Below, piece by piece: positions 41,462 to 53,128 of a stretch of 64,000 nucleotides of DNA. The position numbers were made by a program, and so were the translations under genes. Numbering within the stretch: position 1 is the first letter of the stretch; each line of letters opens with the position of its first letter. The DNA comes from Argyresthia goedartella (taxonomy: Eukaryota; Arthropoda; Insecta; Lepidoptera; Argyresthiidae), in NCBI GenBank assembly GCA_949825045.1, contig OX463813.1:26208001-26272000 (forward strand). The letters run 5' to 3'. The notes below the pieces were generated by a model. That model did not search any database. It was not told where the DNA came from and saw nothing but the letters and a program-made list of their open reading frames with translations.

Positions 41462-42300
41462 ATGGTAAACAACCGCATTATCGACTACCTAGAGAAGCTG
41501 AGACTACTAGCAGGTAAACAATTCTGTTTCCGCAGAAACAGAATTGTCTACCTGGTAGTCTCGATTGAAGATGTTACCACTCTACTCACTAAACTAGCAG
41601 CCTCGCATCTAGACTTAGTTGATAGATGTCTCAGTGTTTTTCTGGACCTAGCAAAGGCATTCGATACTATCTCCATAACAATCCTGTTAAAAATGTTAGA
41701 ACGACTGGGCATTCGAGGGTTAGCACTAAAATGGTTCAGCAGTTACCTAATAATACCTTGGACACTTTGGACACCATTTACACACATTGATCTAGCCCCA
41801 AACTAGGATTCCCTGTATCTTGGGTACTAGACAATGATACATATACTTATATAGATAAATATTATACTTAGATAGATAAACAACCATGACTAGGGTACAA
41901 ACATCCGTTCTCATCAAACAAATATTTGCCCCCACCGGGACTCGAACCCGGGACCCTAGGTTTCGTAGGCAGCGTCACTGCCGACTCGGCCATTCGGGTC
42001 GTCAATGGATAGGAGACAGTGTCTAAGAATCGATCCCTGCTCATGCTCAGTGAAGAAGGATTCGGCTTCAATGAGTTTTGGAGTCCCTCAAGGCAGAATC
42101 CTGGATCCCACGCTTTTCGTTATTTATATAAATGACCCTCTACATCTTCGCATCGTGGATGCCGAAATCATTCGTTCCATGGTAAATCCTGGAATGGTGT
42201 TTACAGAACAGCCGAGTCGGGTTTAAGACAGGTGTCGAATTGGTTAAGAAATAAGACAGTTATTTGCAATTATAAGGCTGTTTATAAATTTCATAAAGAT
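41462..42300 (+). pseudogene. LINE reverse-transcriptase fragment split by a SINE
   Basis: First part (41,462-41,756): [12 protein letters not shown]...[40 protein letters not shown], the RT '[10 protein letters not shown]' block. Second part (from ~42,003): FGVPQGRILDPTLFVIYIND, then SWNGVYRTAESGLRQVSNWLRN. The FADD active site that should lie between these last two blocks is missing (deleted near 42,165), so the copy is dead. Jockey/CR1-like clade by motif style. Confidence 0.8.
41757..42002 (-). mobile_element. SINE with tRNA head and LINE-like tail, inserted in LINE RT
   Basis: Minus strand: box A TGGCCGAGTCGG, box B GGTTCGAGTCCC, CCCGGTGGGGGCAA, then ...TAGTACCCAAGATACAGGGA and TAGTTTGGGGCTAGATCAATG near the end. 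That tail resembles the 3' end of RTE-type LINEs found in Lepidoptera. The head differs from the SINE family at 4.0 kb, so this is a second SINE family. The interrupted RT fixes its borders. Confidence 0.78.
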
Positions 42301-44002
42301 TATAACTAGAACGCCTTATTCAGCTATTAAATTGTATCATGTAAATATTTTAATAATTTAGTCATCATTAGTATTACTTTATTATATCAGTATTATTACA
42401 TTCAAACATTAAAACACGATAAAAACAATAGCCAAGATCAAACTTATGTACATTTATGGTTAATAAATTCGCTTACAGAGTAAAGACTGTTTTGCAAAAG
42501 CCAAATTATTAATTTATGTCTAAAGCAGTTGAACGTTAGAGCTTTCATGTCATTAGGTATTTTATTATAAACTATTACATACATTGCTAAACATTTTTTA
42601 CATATAATGCTGTTCTCGATGTGTGATTGAAGAGAAGCCTGTCAGAGTTTCTTGTGTTCCTCGAAAAATATTCTTGACCTTTTACGAAAAAAACGTCCAA
42701 TCGTAGTTGTGCTGCGTATACTTGCGTCATCCACCCGGCGAGTCGATGCAATCAAACATTGATCAGTGAAATTGATGTCAGTAAAGTTCCCTGTCTGACC
42801 GCCTTTTGCTTCGTTTGCCAGTTTTTGGTTTGTACGTGGCAAAGATGAACAAAATAGGTACAATGCGGAAAAAAAAGAACGTATGTGCAGATCTCGAACT
42901 CGATGTTATCTTGTTTGCTCACTAGTAATCATCGACAACAATCCGTTGCATCTTGGCCTTGGCTCCCTGCTCTGATTCCCGCAACAGCTATACTGCTCAC
43001 CACAATGTTGAATGCTCCTCAATAGAGGAGTATAGATAGTATTCGTTGTCACAATGGCGGCGTTTGGCTGGCTACTAACGACGAACTGCAGTGGAACACT
43101 CACGATTTTTCACTTGTTTATTGCGGATTTGAAGGACCAATGTTTTGAACTATAAGTTTTTGTATCTATAGGGCTGATTTATTTATTAAAACCACGAGTA
43201 AATTGGTACGGAAACGTTGTATTGTGAGAAATTACAAGATAGACGTGTTACACCAACGAATGTGAACGAGAAGAAGAAGGCGGAAGTCAAAATCTGTCAA
43301 AATCAGTATAACCAACATAGGAAATTAAGCAGTTATGTTGTATTGCCAACAGCTCAGGATTAGATTTAACAAATTTACCGATGTCAAGTACATAAAGACA
43401 GGGTACTAGTACATGGTATGTTTAATTTTAAAAATATTTGTTTTCAAGATTCATTTCATTCATCATACGTGGCCGTACCACAAATAGCATGCACACAAGT
43501 TTTTTAGGCAAAGAAGGCTGTTCATTTCGGTACCGTAACCCAAAATTATAAGACCATATCTTATGTCAGACTCGACATAGCCATGATATGCAATCAGACC
43601 TGTTTTTTTCGGCTGTTTTTTGCAAATGACTTAGTACAAAAACAAATCTATTAATCTTAATACATACTTCGTTCATGTTTCGATCGAATTCTAATGTCGA
43701 TCAATTATAATACCTAAAAATGTCACATTATCAGCCCCCTCTAGAATTTATCCATTATGATTGATATTCAATGTCATGTCTCTATGTTGGTTGTAAATAT
43801 AGATCCATCTAAATATAGATCCATTGGAATTCTGTATAATTGTTGATCCATATCTCGCCGACTGGAAAGTCAGTCACTCGGTGCCCTTTGATATGATAAT
43901 ATTCTATCTTTCCCCTCCCCATCCCTAATAACCTCATACAGTTTCCTGATTTTATTATGGACGGGATAGGGACTAAGCGAGTTTCGTCCAGAAATAAAAA
44001 AA
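42301..44002. other. No gene recognised
   Basis: Unassigned sequence. ORFs at 42,642-42,863, 42,906-43,103 and 43,809-44,045 show no known domain. A 34-codon frame at 43,053 has a good ACAATGG start context but nothing else to support it. Confidence 0.45.
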
Positions 44003-44170
44003 ATAAACATTTAAATACAACACACACAGTGCGTCTGCCCCACACTAGGATACCTTGTCGCGAGTACCAGAAGCAGCTACGTCACGACCATACGAAAACA
44101 TTGAAGATCCGCCTTTTTTTTCAATTTGAACCCGGAACCTCTCGCTGATGAGTCTACGCCAGAGAGGTCT
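44003..44170 (-). mobile_element. Decayed tRNA-derived SINE
   Basis: Minus strand: degenerate head (GACCTCTCTGGCGTAGACTC; box B TTCAAATTG-like), then CGGATCTTCAATG, TATGGTCGTGACGTAGCTGC and CAAGGTATCCTAGTGTGGGGC. Same family as 3,998-4,219. Confidence 0.65.
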
Positions 44171-45225
44171 TCAACAATATTCGGGAGCAAAGTGAAAATG
44201 AGGAGCTAATTAAAGTTTAGTGAACACTGTTCATAAGTAAAATAAGTTGAGGTTTTCCCAAAATTTTGTGGTAGAACATTTGTTTAGAAGGCATTGGTTT
44301 GTTTAAATAAAAATGATTTTAAAGCCGACGTAACCATACAATCGATGAGAGAATTATGAAGAAAAAACTGAAGGACTACCTACACTGACAGCTCGAAATT
44401 TTTGATTTTTAATTATGAAGATCCGTCGACCTTTATACGATTGGCTATAGGTTAGATTAGAGATAGGTTCTTTATTTTCATTATTTTCAAAAGCTTTTTT
44501 AAATTATAGTTTATTTTTTAATCAAATATTTTACTATAGAAATTTCCTTTTTGCGTACATACCAGTCATATGTGGGGCCATAAAAAAGGCTTTACATTTA
44601 CTGCTTTGTTATAAAGATCAAAACCTATGAGTAATAAAAACCGGATGCCGATAGCTCTTACAGGACGAAGCGCTTTAAGAAATATGTTTTGTTGAAGATG
44701 TCGAAAATGTATGGGATCTTAAACTGTTCAAAGAAAAGCCATTCAGCAGACAGATTAATAGTTATAGGTGGAATAGATGATTACATCCGCAAGAAATACT
44801 TGGATCCCACCGCCCTGCACGGCCCCCAGGATAGTGCTAACGAGCGACATATCAACACTATATTTTTCGGAAGAACTCGGAAGAGAGTTTAACCAAATCA
44901 CAGTGAAATCTATAAAACATGTGACATTGGTGAAATTACCCTAGTTTTTAGACCGCCATTAATTAAGAAATTGTGTAGATGTAGTTAGGTGAAGCCTGGT
45001 GGCGCACCGCCGCTCGAGGACTTATTTATTCCTAGAAGTTGCTCTAATGACATCCCTTTAATATATCCCATTATGAAGAACAAACCATATATGTACTAAT
45101 TAAAGTTTATAACACCCGTATAATATGACATCTGTAGAACCATAATCCTAAGGGACAAGGACCCTAAATCTGCAAACGACAAATAAACACACAAGCTGTT
45201 GACAGATCTGCATTGTGCAGAGTCC
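44171..45225. other. No gene recognised
   Basis: Unassigned sequence; the ORF at 44,689-44,892 has no known domain. Confidence 0.45.
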
Positions 45226-45523
45226 GTTTCACATAACTTTTCCCTTTGGCGTTAAGATGGCCAGCCTCTCAAACTGTCAACTGTAATCAAAAGATGGGCA
45301 ATGGAAGTATCCGGTTGTCAAGTTCATATCACAATGTCTCGCTTTCAAAAAATAAGATAGCAGGTCTACCTACAACGTCGTCACAATACGGAATTAGTAA
45401 ATTATATTTAACGACATTTTCACCGTTAGTAAAGGTAACATTACATAAGTTACGTTATGTTACAAAAATTGCTAACACTGGTTTCCTTGCTATGACGGGG
45501 CGAAGGGAAAAGTTATGTGAAAC
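45226..45523. mobile_element. MITE with perfect 21-bp inverted ends
   Basis: GTTTCACATAACTTTTCCCTT at 45,226-45,246 is the exact inverse of 45,503-45,523. It is 298 bases long. The interior frame at 45,246-45,530 is not a known protein. Confidence 0.75.
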
Positions 45524-48032
45524 ACAATGACAGTCTGTATGTGATTTTATGTGTTATATATGTTACCGTTTGTAACTGTATATGTGTTTGTATGTAATTG
45601 TTTGTGCAGGTAATGCTCTGTTCAAACACGGACACGCGATGTATGTGTACTTGCACTAAGTTTAATGCAAATAGGGGTTACATTTGGTAGCAACTGAAAA
45701 CCCAACATTTCGCGGCGATGGGATAGCCTCCGTCACCCAAAAAGAAGACTTGATTACCTGTGCCTCTACCACCCCCTATTGGAAAATAGTTTGTTTGTAT
45801 GTTTGATGTTCTGCGGGATTTTTGTCGTGTTATCACGAAAATATGACCACATTATTTGAAGCGATTTGTAAAAGGAAATTGGAAACAAAAGTTTTGATGC
45901 CCGCACATTCTTTTCCTGAAATTGATGACGTCAAGTCCTGACAAACGGTTCGAATCGTGACGTCACGCGCACCCATTGTGCAGGTCTGCGACATCCCCCA
46001 TGAATATGTCGTAACCATATCGTAGATTTGACCATATCATGAAATGACAAACCATAGTTGAGTTAGAACCGCTACTTCCTGCCTTCATTGAACGAAGAAA
46101 TATTTTAGGGCAAAACTCTGGCGGTAGCTTAAGTAAAGACTTAAGGGGGCGAGCGCAGTTTGAAATGTATAACACAAAAAAACACTCCGTAGAACTGAAA
46201 ACAAATGCTTTAAGAAAATACATGTTTTCGTGAAATTCAACCCTTTCTGACCATTTTATGAAATAGTCGGCCATTCTATGATATGGCTAAGACACATTTA
46301 TTTGATCGTGAACTTCTATATAATGTACAATACTATCGTATTATACACGATGATTATTTGACAGATTTTGTTGCTATTGATTTTACAATATCGATATACT
46401 TTATTGCACAAAAACAGTAAAATATAAATAAAAGTGAAAATTCATTTACTAAGGAGAGTTATTTTAAAAAGAGATTTTGCGGCCGCGAAGATTTTGATTC
46501 AACGGCGTCGATTTTATGTAAAATAAAATGCAGGCGCTTTATTCAACAATTATGGCCACGGCCGCAATTGAGATTAATAGGTACAACGAAATCTTATTGT
46601 TAAAACTCCTCAAACAGAAATGGCACACAAGAGTTTCAAGGCACCTTCTAACCAGCGAGCGTTGCCTGTTCCTCATTACGCATTCGTATTTACTGACCTA
46701 CATAATAATTCACTGCACAAAGAACATACGAATTTGCACTTTCCGCCATAACCCTTTAGTCAGGTGCTTTGAGTAATATTCGTGAGCACTCCGCATTCCG
46801 CAAACTTATTTATTCCCGCGTTTTCTTGAGCCGTGTCAAGTGATGTCATCAATCATAGCGGACGGATATCCGGCTTTTTCTTGTACGGATGCGTTCGGGA
46901 ATTTTTGTTATACATATATGAGTAAAATTATACTACATGTAAATTATGTTGTGAATTAATTTTGATAATGGAATTCTGAATCGAGGAGAAGTCTGAAGGC
47001 GTTAAAACTAACTAAATAAATGGACACGTTCAAATCCTCAGATAAACGAAACTCTTCGCTTAAATACTCTGTGTTCAAATCCGTCAATTCTTGGTTCCAA
47101 AAGGTTTTAGTCTCTAACGCGATTTTAAATATTTGCTTGATTTGATTTGATTTGTTTCGAATCGTTATGTTTAACACAAAAAAGTATTGGCAGTGTTGAG
47201 AAGGACTAAAGTACTCCTATTACACATATTTCAAAATTTGGAAATAAAACAAAAGCAATTTAAACTACGAGTCTGATAAATAAAGTTCTAATAAGCGGAT
47301 CAAATGGGATTAATTTATTCAATGAGTTTCGTTGACCAGTGAGCGAGTACTGGCGAAGCGAATATAAAAACTGTTGAGAGGTTGTGTCGCTCGCCTCAAT
47401 ACTTGTCAGATATAAAATTATTGCCACACAGTATCAGAATGGCATAATAAAACAAGGTTTCTCCTCCCGAAGTAGCCAAAAAGAGATGAGATTCGTTGGA
47501 TTTGTTTTGATCACTATACACTAATACCGTGTGCTACAAGCCAAAATGGTTTTGTGTCGCAGAGGGCGCAGGCGCTTCGATAACCAACTGTAATCGAGAG
47601 AGGGATTGAATGATGAGTGAAACTATAACCCAAGCAAGTTTTTTTTATGTAGCCTGTACGATGATAGAGTCCCACTATCATCGTACCCAGTCCCCAGAGC
47701 AAAGGCCTCCCCGAAATAAATATAAGAAAAAATAAAATATTACAAAATAAGGTGATAACATTCCATCTTCACTTTGTCACACACCACTACCTCACTAAAA
47801 ATGCCCATTACACTTGTCATGGTCAGTAGATATAGATAAATGACATACAGATATCAGACACCTAAAAGTAGTATACAATGTTACCAAAAGTATACAAATA
47901 TTTGGTCGTATATAGAATTATTTTATGACAACGTCGCCATTCTCGTATACCTATAGGTACGCATATAAAGTAGACACATTCATACAATTAATTACCAGAC
48001 AGCTTCATAAAATAAATTGAAGCCAACACAAC
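45524..48032. other. No gene recognised; one perfect hairpin at 47.66 kb
   Basis: Unassigned sequence except a 12-bp perfect hairpin (GTACGATGATAG at 47,656-47,667 with CTATCATCGTAC at 47,675-47,686). Short ORFs (45,833-46,274; 46,528-46,776; 46,956-47,177) show no known domain. Confidence 0.45.
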
Positions 48033-48037
48033 AATAC

Positions 48038-48106
48038 TGTTTAATATTTATGCTTCGGAAACGCACCGGTTTTTTGTTGCGCGAATCGATCGCGAGTAAT
48101 CGGCAC
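48038..48106 (+). repeat. Plus-strand BEL 5' LTR, first 69 bases
   Basis: Identical on reading to 58,816-58,884, up to CGAGTAATCGGCAC, where the nested element starts. Confidence 0.88.
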
Positions 48107-48651
48107 TGTTCAGGCTTCTCAGCACCTAATGACCTCGTAGGGGCCCATCAGCTACGAGGTAGCGTAACGATCAGTTGCCAAGAAGTGTGAACGTCGGCGT
48201 TTCACCGAGCTGAAGTTAATTGGGGTCGATCTAACCTGGTCTGTGCTTCGGTCCCGTCAACCTCCTGTCTCTCTGCAAGGCCCGGGTGCACCCTAGGCTC
48301 TTCTTGGTAGACAGGTTCTTCAGCCAACCAGGTATGACTGGCGGTCCAGCTTCAATGAGCACAGTGTTCCAACACAGGTTATGTTACGTGGTAAAACAAT
48401 CGGGCACAAAAATGCGAACTTTATCTGGTTCGAGAAACAATAACACACTCAGCTATATTAACAATCCTGAGGGAAACCCGAATACATTCCAGATGGCCTG
48501 CGATTTAATTTCAATACCCTAACCAAAACGCGTTTTCATTGCGAGGGCTTTCGTCTGCCAGTTGTCAAAAAACTGCTAGGTTGGCAGCTAACGTCAAATT
48601 CAAAATGGCCGTTCAGAAACCATCGATCGAATATCGATTTGGAATCGAACA
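48107..48651 (-). repeat. Nested BEL 3' LTR
   Basis: 545 bases bounded by TGTTCAGGCTTC and AATCGAACA on the plus strand; the inner edge follows a purine-rich tract (CGGGCGGGTGA on the minus strand), as in the outer element. No second copy is in the window, so borders rest on the TGTT/AACA ends and neighbours. Confidence 0.7.
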
Positions 48652-48662
48652 ATCACCCGCCC

Positions 48663-48682
48663 GGACAGGCACCCACCTGTCC
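48663..48682 (-). other. Stem-loop after nested BEL pol stop
   Basis: GGACAGG (48,663-48,669) pairs with CCTGTCC (48,676-48,682), loop of 6. It directly follows the pol stop TAG on the minus strand. Same stem, different loop, as 58,785-58,804. Confidence 0.7.
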
Positions 48683-50047
48683 CCTAATCTACGGGCAGCC
48701 GAGACAACGTTGCTACCGCTCGTTTTAGAACCGAGCCTCCTACTAGAACCTCTGCAGACCGGGGGGTCCCGTCCTTGCCAGGGAACAAGTTAACAATGCG
48801 CCCCCTGCGCCAACGTAGTGGCGGTAGGTTAGCATCCTTAACCAGAACGAGGTCACCAACACTAGGGGGGCTAGTTTTGTCAGTCCACTTAAGGCGCTGT
48901 TGTAAGATATGCAGAAATTCTGAGTAAACTGCTGCAACATCTGATACCTTAATAACCGATACAATTTCACTCCCTCGAAGGGGTGCTCGGGCAACGCGTT
49001 AAGTGGCTGACCTATCAAGAAATGGCCTGGGGTCAGAGCCTCCAGGTCATTTGGATCCGAGCTGAGCGGACACAACGGTCGCGAATTGAGAACGGCCTCG
49101 ATCTTACAAAACAATGTCGCGAGCTCCTGAAAAGTCAGCGCGGTCTGACCTATTATACGCCCCAAGTGCGTCTTAGCTGACTTAACTACGGCCTCAAAAA
49201 TCCCACCCCAGTGGGGGCAAATTGGTGGGCTGAAGGTCCACTGTATACCCCGACGGGAGAGGGCCGTTCCAATATCCACTTTATTTACATTCAAAAAGTT
49301 GACTATCTCTCGTAAGTATCGTTCCGCACCGATGTAGTTAGTGCCGTTATCAGAGCGGATCAAAGCTGGAAGTCCCCTTCGAGAAACAAACCTATCCAAA
49401 CAAGCAATGAAAGCCTCTGTCGAGAGATCAGCAACGAGCTCGAGATGTACCGCCTTGGTGGATAAACAAACAAACACACATAGGTACGCCTTGTATTGCC
49501 TAGCGGTACGCAATCGTGAACTCTTCACCATAAACGGTCCTGCAAAATCCGTACCAACACCTGAAAACGGTCTGACCTCATTCACACGATCAGGGGGCAA
49601 GTCCCCCATGAGAGGTTGCATCGTGGCAGCCTTAAGTCGATAACAAGGCATGCATCGAAACACGATATTCCGTATGACACGGCGGGCAGATAACATCCAA
49701 AACTCCCGCTGGAGCGTGGCCATCAACGCGTTACAGCCGGCATGCGCGTTTTTAATATGACGATCAGTCACCAGCAATTCAACTAACTGTCCCCCCTTGG
49801 GGAGCAGAAGTGGGTGACGAGCCGAATACGACAGATTCGCATTGCGCAATCTTCCTCCTACCCGAAGTAACCCGGTCGAATCAACAAGGGGGTTGAGACG
49901 CGCGACGGCTCCCTTCAATTTCGAACGTCCACTTCTGCCCCAAACTTCGAGGACTGTACCAACCGGACCAAATTCAATAGCGACTCGTTTCGCTCTGCCG
50001 GAGTCAGAATAGGGTTCAACGTTCGCTGATCGCGAGGAGTACGACAA
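48683..50047 (-). pseudogene. pol: Nested BEL pol: integrase half, C-terminus frameshifted
   Basis: The 434-codon frame contains the integrase zinc finger (HKNAHAGCNALMATLQREFW-type H-H and CMPCYRLK) and core D (GVGTDFAGPF), D (IRSDNGTNYIG), E (WGGIFEAVVKSAK), then LNSRPLCPLSSDPNDLEALTPGHFLIG. Near 48,935 a ~24-base deletion relative to the plus-strand copy plus a frame change destroys the C-terminal DUF5641-like part. Its upstream end (beyond about 49,925) switches frame to 49,915-52,230. Confidence 0.85.
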
Positions 50048-52437
50048 TTTCGAGCGAATCTCCTAATCCAAGTGGACACGTTTATCAACTTGTCAAGTGA
50101 GCTATACCGGTCCAGCAGAAACCCGGCGTCAGGGTCCTCAGCCTTCTGGGTAACATGCACGGCCGCTCTGGGGCCATGATCCGAAGATACTACTACATGG
50201 CTGTGGGGCCAGTCCGATTCTCTCTTGGCAAGCCAGGGTGGTCCCCACCACAAATGGTGTCTAACGAGTTCAGGAGCCCGATATCCCCTGGATGCACAAT
50301 CAGACGGGTTCAATTCTCCTGGTACATGTCTCCAGGTCAGTGGGACCTCAGACGACACAATCTGGGAGACACGGTTCGCAACAAAAACCTCTAAGTTATG
50401 GACCGAAGCCTTCAGCCAGCACAAAACAATCTGGCTGTCCGTCCACGCGTACACCGTATCCTCCAAAACCACTGACACACGCAACACTGTTAGAGTGTGA
50501 TTCAAAAGTTTGGTCAAAAGAGCAGCCCCGGACAGTTCCAGTTTTGGAATCGTCATCCTTGTCCGAATAGGCGCTACCTTGCTTTTTGCCAAAACCAAAC
50601 GCACGTCGACCTCCCCGGTGGAGGTGACGGTTCGCAAATAAACCACTGCCGCAAACCCTCGTTCAGAGGCATCACAAAACCCGTGAAGGGTTGCCCTGTA
50701 ATCCCCAGCAGGGACCAATTTCCTCGGCAGCGATACATTATTTATGTCCGATAGCGAGGTGAACATTCGCGTCCAATCAGTCAACAAATCACCTGAGAGG
50801 TGGGTGTCCCAGGTCAACTGAGCCGCCCATAGCCTTTGCATAAAACATTTGAGAGCAAAGGTGACTGGAGAAATCCATCCATTCGGGTCGAACGTTCTCG
50901 CAATCGTTGACAGTACTGACCGCTTCGTCCAGGCCTTCGGTGTTCCTAAAACCACCCGATAGGTAAACTCATCATGGACGGGCCGGTACTGAATTCCAAG
51001 CACTGACAACATGTTAGGGTTGTCAGGATTCTCAAAAACGTGCGGGTCTTGTTGAAACTCATCTGGGAGACCAGCCATCAACTCAGGGGAGTTGGACATC
51101 CACTTGCGTAGTTCATAGCTGCCTCGTTCCAGCAATTGAATGAGCTCGTCACGTCGGTCCAGAGCTTCCTCTACACTGGCTGCCCCTGTGCAGACGTCAT
51201 CGACGTACAAATCTTGCTCCAGGATAGCGGCGGCTCTAGGATAGCTCACACGGTCACGCGACGCCAACTCCCGCAGGGTACGCATCGCCAAATACGGGCT
51301 AGACCGTAACCCATACGTGTTCGTGTTTAACTCATAGACCTTGACTGGCTCGGCCGTGGACTCACGCCACAGTATCAACTGATACCTTCTGTCAGCCGGA
51401 TGAATTACCGTTTGCCTAAACATCATCCGAATGTCTGCGACAAATACAATCTGGTGCCTCCGAAAGCTCGTGAGAATATCCGAAATATCACGACTCAACT
51501 TGGGTCCCGAATGTAGACACTGATTCAGGGACATCCCGTTCGAGGTAGGTGCTGACCCATCAAAAACAACTCGAATCTTGCCGGTAGGGGTTCGTAGGAC
51601 GGCATGGTGTGGAAGGAAACAATGATCCTCAGATCTCCAGTCCACACCCGATACCGACATGTGTCCTAACGACTCATACTCCCTCATGAAATCAACATAT
51701 TTTTGTTTAAATACGGCGTCCCTTGTCATCCTACGCTCCATCGACATCAATCTCGTCTCAGCCTTCTTCCTAGATTCTCCTAGTGGCGGTCGATCGGCCC
51801 TGAAAGGCAGTCGAGTTACAAAACGACCAGAACGAAGGCGACCAGTACTATTCTGGTAAAACAACTCGCACTCTTCTTCGTCTGCGTCGACTCGACGAAC
51901 GGTGGGAGGTTCCTCTATCTCCCAGAAACGTTGGATAACGTCTGACAACGCTGAGCCAATAAGTATGCCATCTGACTCGGCAGGCCTAACCATTGGCAAT
52001 GCCGGACCCATGATCACGTGACCAAACTTAGTATCCACAGCAATCAACCCGTCCGGCTGAAGAACTCGCCGATCCGACAACAGAAACCTACCCAGAACGT
52101 CTGCTCCCAGTAGCAGGTCAACCGGGGCTGGAGTGTAAAAATCGGGATCCGCCAACTTGAGTCCTGATGTCAGGAATCGAACGGCCGGATTCAACTTCAC
52201 CAAGGGGTGTCTGCCCATGACATGCGTCATTACTTAACCTTGCACGGATGTTTTTGTCAAAATGTCATAACGTGGAGAGAACGTGATCACCGATTGACCA
52301 ACTACATTCGTAACCGTAACATTCCCCACGCCCCGTATTGATTTATTATACCTATTTACCTTGAGGCACAACCATTTTGCTAAATCATTCGATACAATGC
52401 AGCCCTGAGCTCCAGAATCTAATAGGGCGCGAACGTA
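49915..52437 (-). pseudogene. pol: Nested BEL pol: protease, RT and RNase H half
   Basis: Protease start LLDSGAQGCIVS at about 52,420 followed by an in-frame TAA at 52,231-52,233. Then a 771-codon open frame: DPDFYTPAPVDLLLGADVLG, RT (KIRVVFDGSAPTSNG, VFVADIRMMFRQ, active site EQDLYVDDVCTGA), Pao/RNase H (HGFCDASERGFA, YAWTDSQIVLCWL) and the start of the integrase linker. It is closely related to the plus-strand BEL at 55.4-58.8 kb (same blocks, most residues shared). gag is entirely missing. Confidence 0.86.
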
Positions 52438-53125
52438 TGTTGAACGTATTAAACATTTTGGTAGCAGGAGCGCGGTTTCCTAGTGGGAAATCATCGATTC
52501 ACGGTTGCCTTTGTCACATTGTAGTTGGGAGAAAAGAATATCTCAGATTGGCTCAAGTCGGCCAGTCTGTGGTCGGTATACCACGATTAAAGTTCATTTT
52601 CGGTAAGTGAAAGTATAAGTGCCAATTTAGTTAACAGTTGTTATAAATTTGTAGTCGGAAACTACTGTTGTTGCGCATAAAGGATTGAACGGTCATTCTG
52701 CGAAGCCTAGATTGTATTACTTACGGTGGAACGTCGGGTTCTGTAGTCCTGCAGTGTTATTTCGGTTTACACAGCAGGGTCGGGCTATTTAAGGGGTATT
52801 AAGCTGATTTGCTGACCTCAAAGGAAGTGTGGTTCATAAGAAGCCACTTATTATTTTGTATTGTTTTCATAATCAAGTTTTGTGGGTTATTTTTGTATTG
52901 TGTTTTATGGTGGCATTCTCTAATTGATTTAGAGTATATATTTATAAGGTGTGTGTCCACAGGGCGACTATATTAAATATTGTTTAGGATTTAATTGTTT
53001 AGTGGTTGCCTTGGGTTTTACAACTTAGTTTTAATTTCTGTGCCCAGCGCTGACGGGAAAGTGCTGGTCTCTGGCTGTGCTTAGTTCGGTAGTGAAGCAT
53101 AGGACCAGAAACAATTGAATTGGTA
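52438..53125 (+). other. Plus-strand BEL: 5' LTR remnant, primer site and leader
   Basis: ATTAAACA (52,448-52,455) matches the last bases of the 3' LTR. TGGTAGCAGGAGCGCGGTTT (from 52,459) resembles an initiator-Met-type primer site (TGGTAGCAG, then GGTTTC). The rest, to the gag ATG, is a non-coding leader. Confidence 0.55.
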
Positions 53126-53128
53126 ACC

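Larger units (their letters stand above)
48107..52437 (-). mobile_element. 5'-truncated minus-strand BEL element nested in the 5' LTR
   Basis: It has a 3' LTR (48,107-48,651, TGTT...GAACA on the plus strand) and pol without gag. It is cut at about 52,437 inside the protease domain, where it meets the remnant of the outer element's LTR and primer site. A matching right-hand LTR and target duplication are absent, so a deletion removed its 5' half together with most of the host LTR. Confidence 0.78.

Noticed and set aside
42642..43103. Candidate host exons on the minus strand
   Set aside because: Frames are short, lack domains and show no splice-site arrangement that joins them convincingly.
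43053..43160. 34-codon micro-ORF with ACAATGG start context
   Set aside because: Only the start context supports it; no domain, repeat or neighbouring exon.
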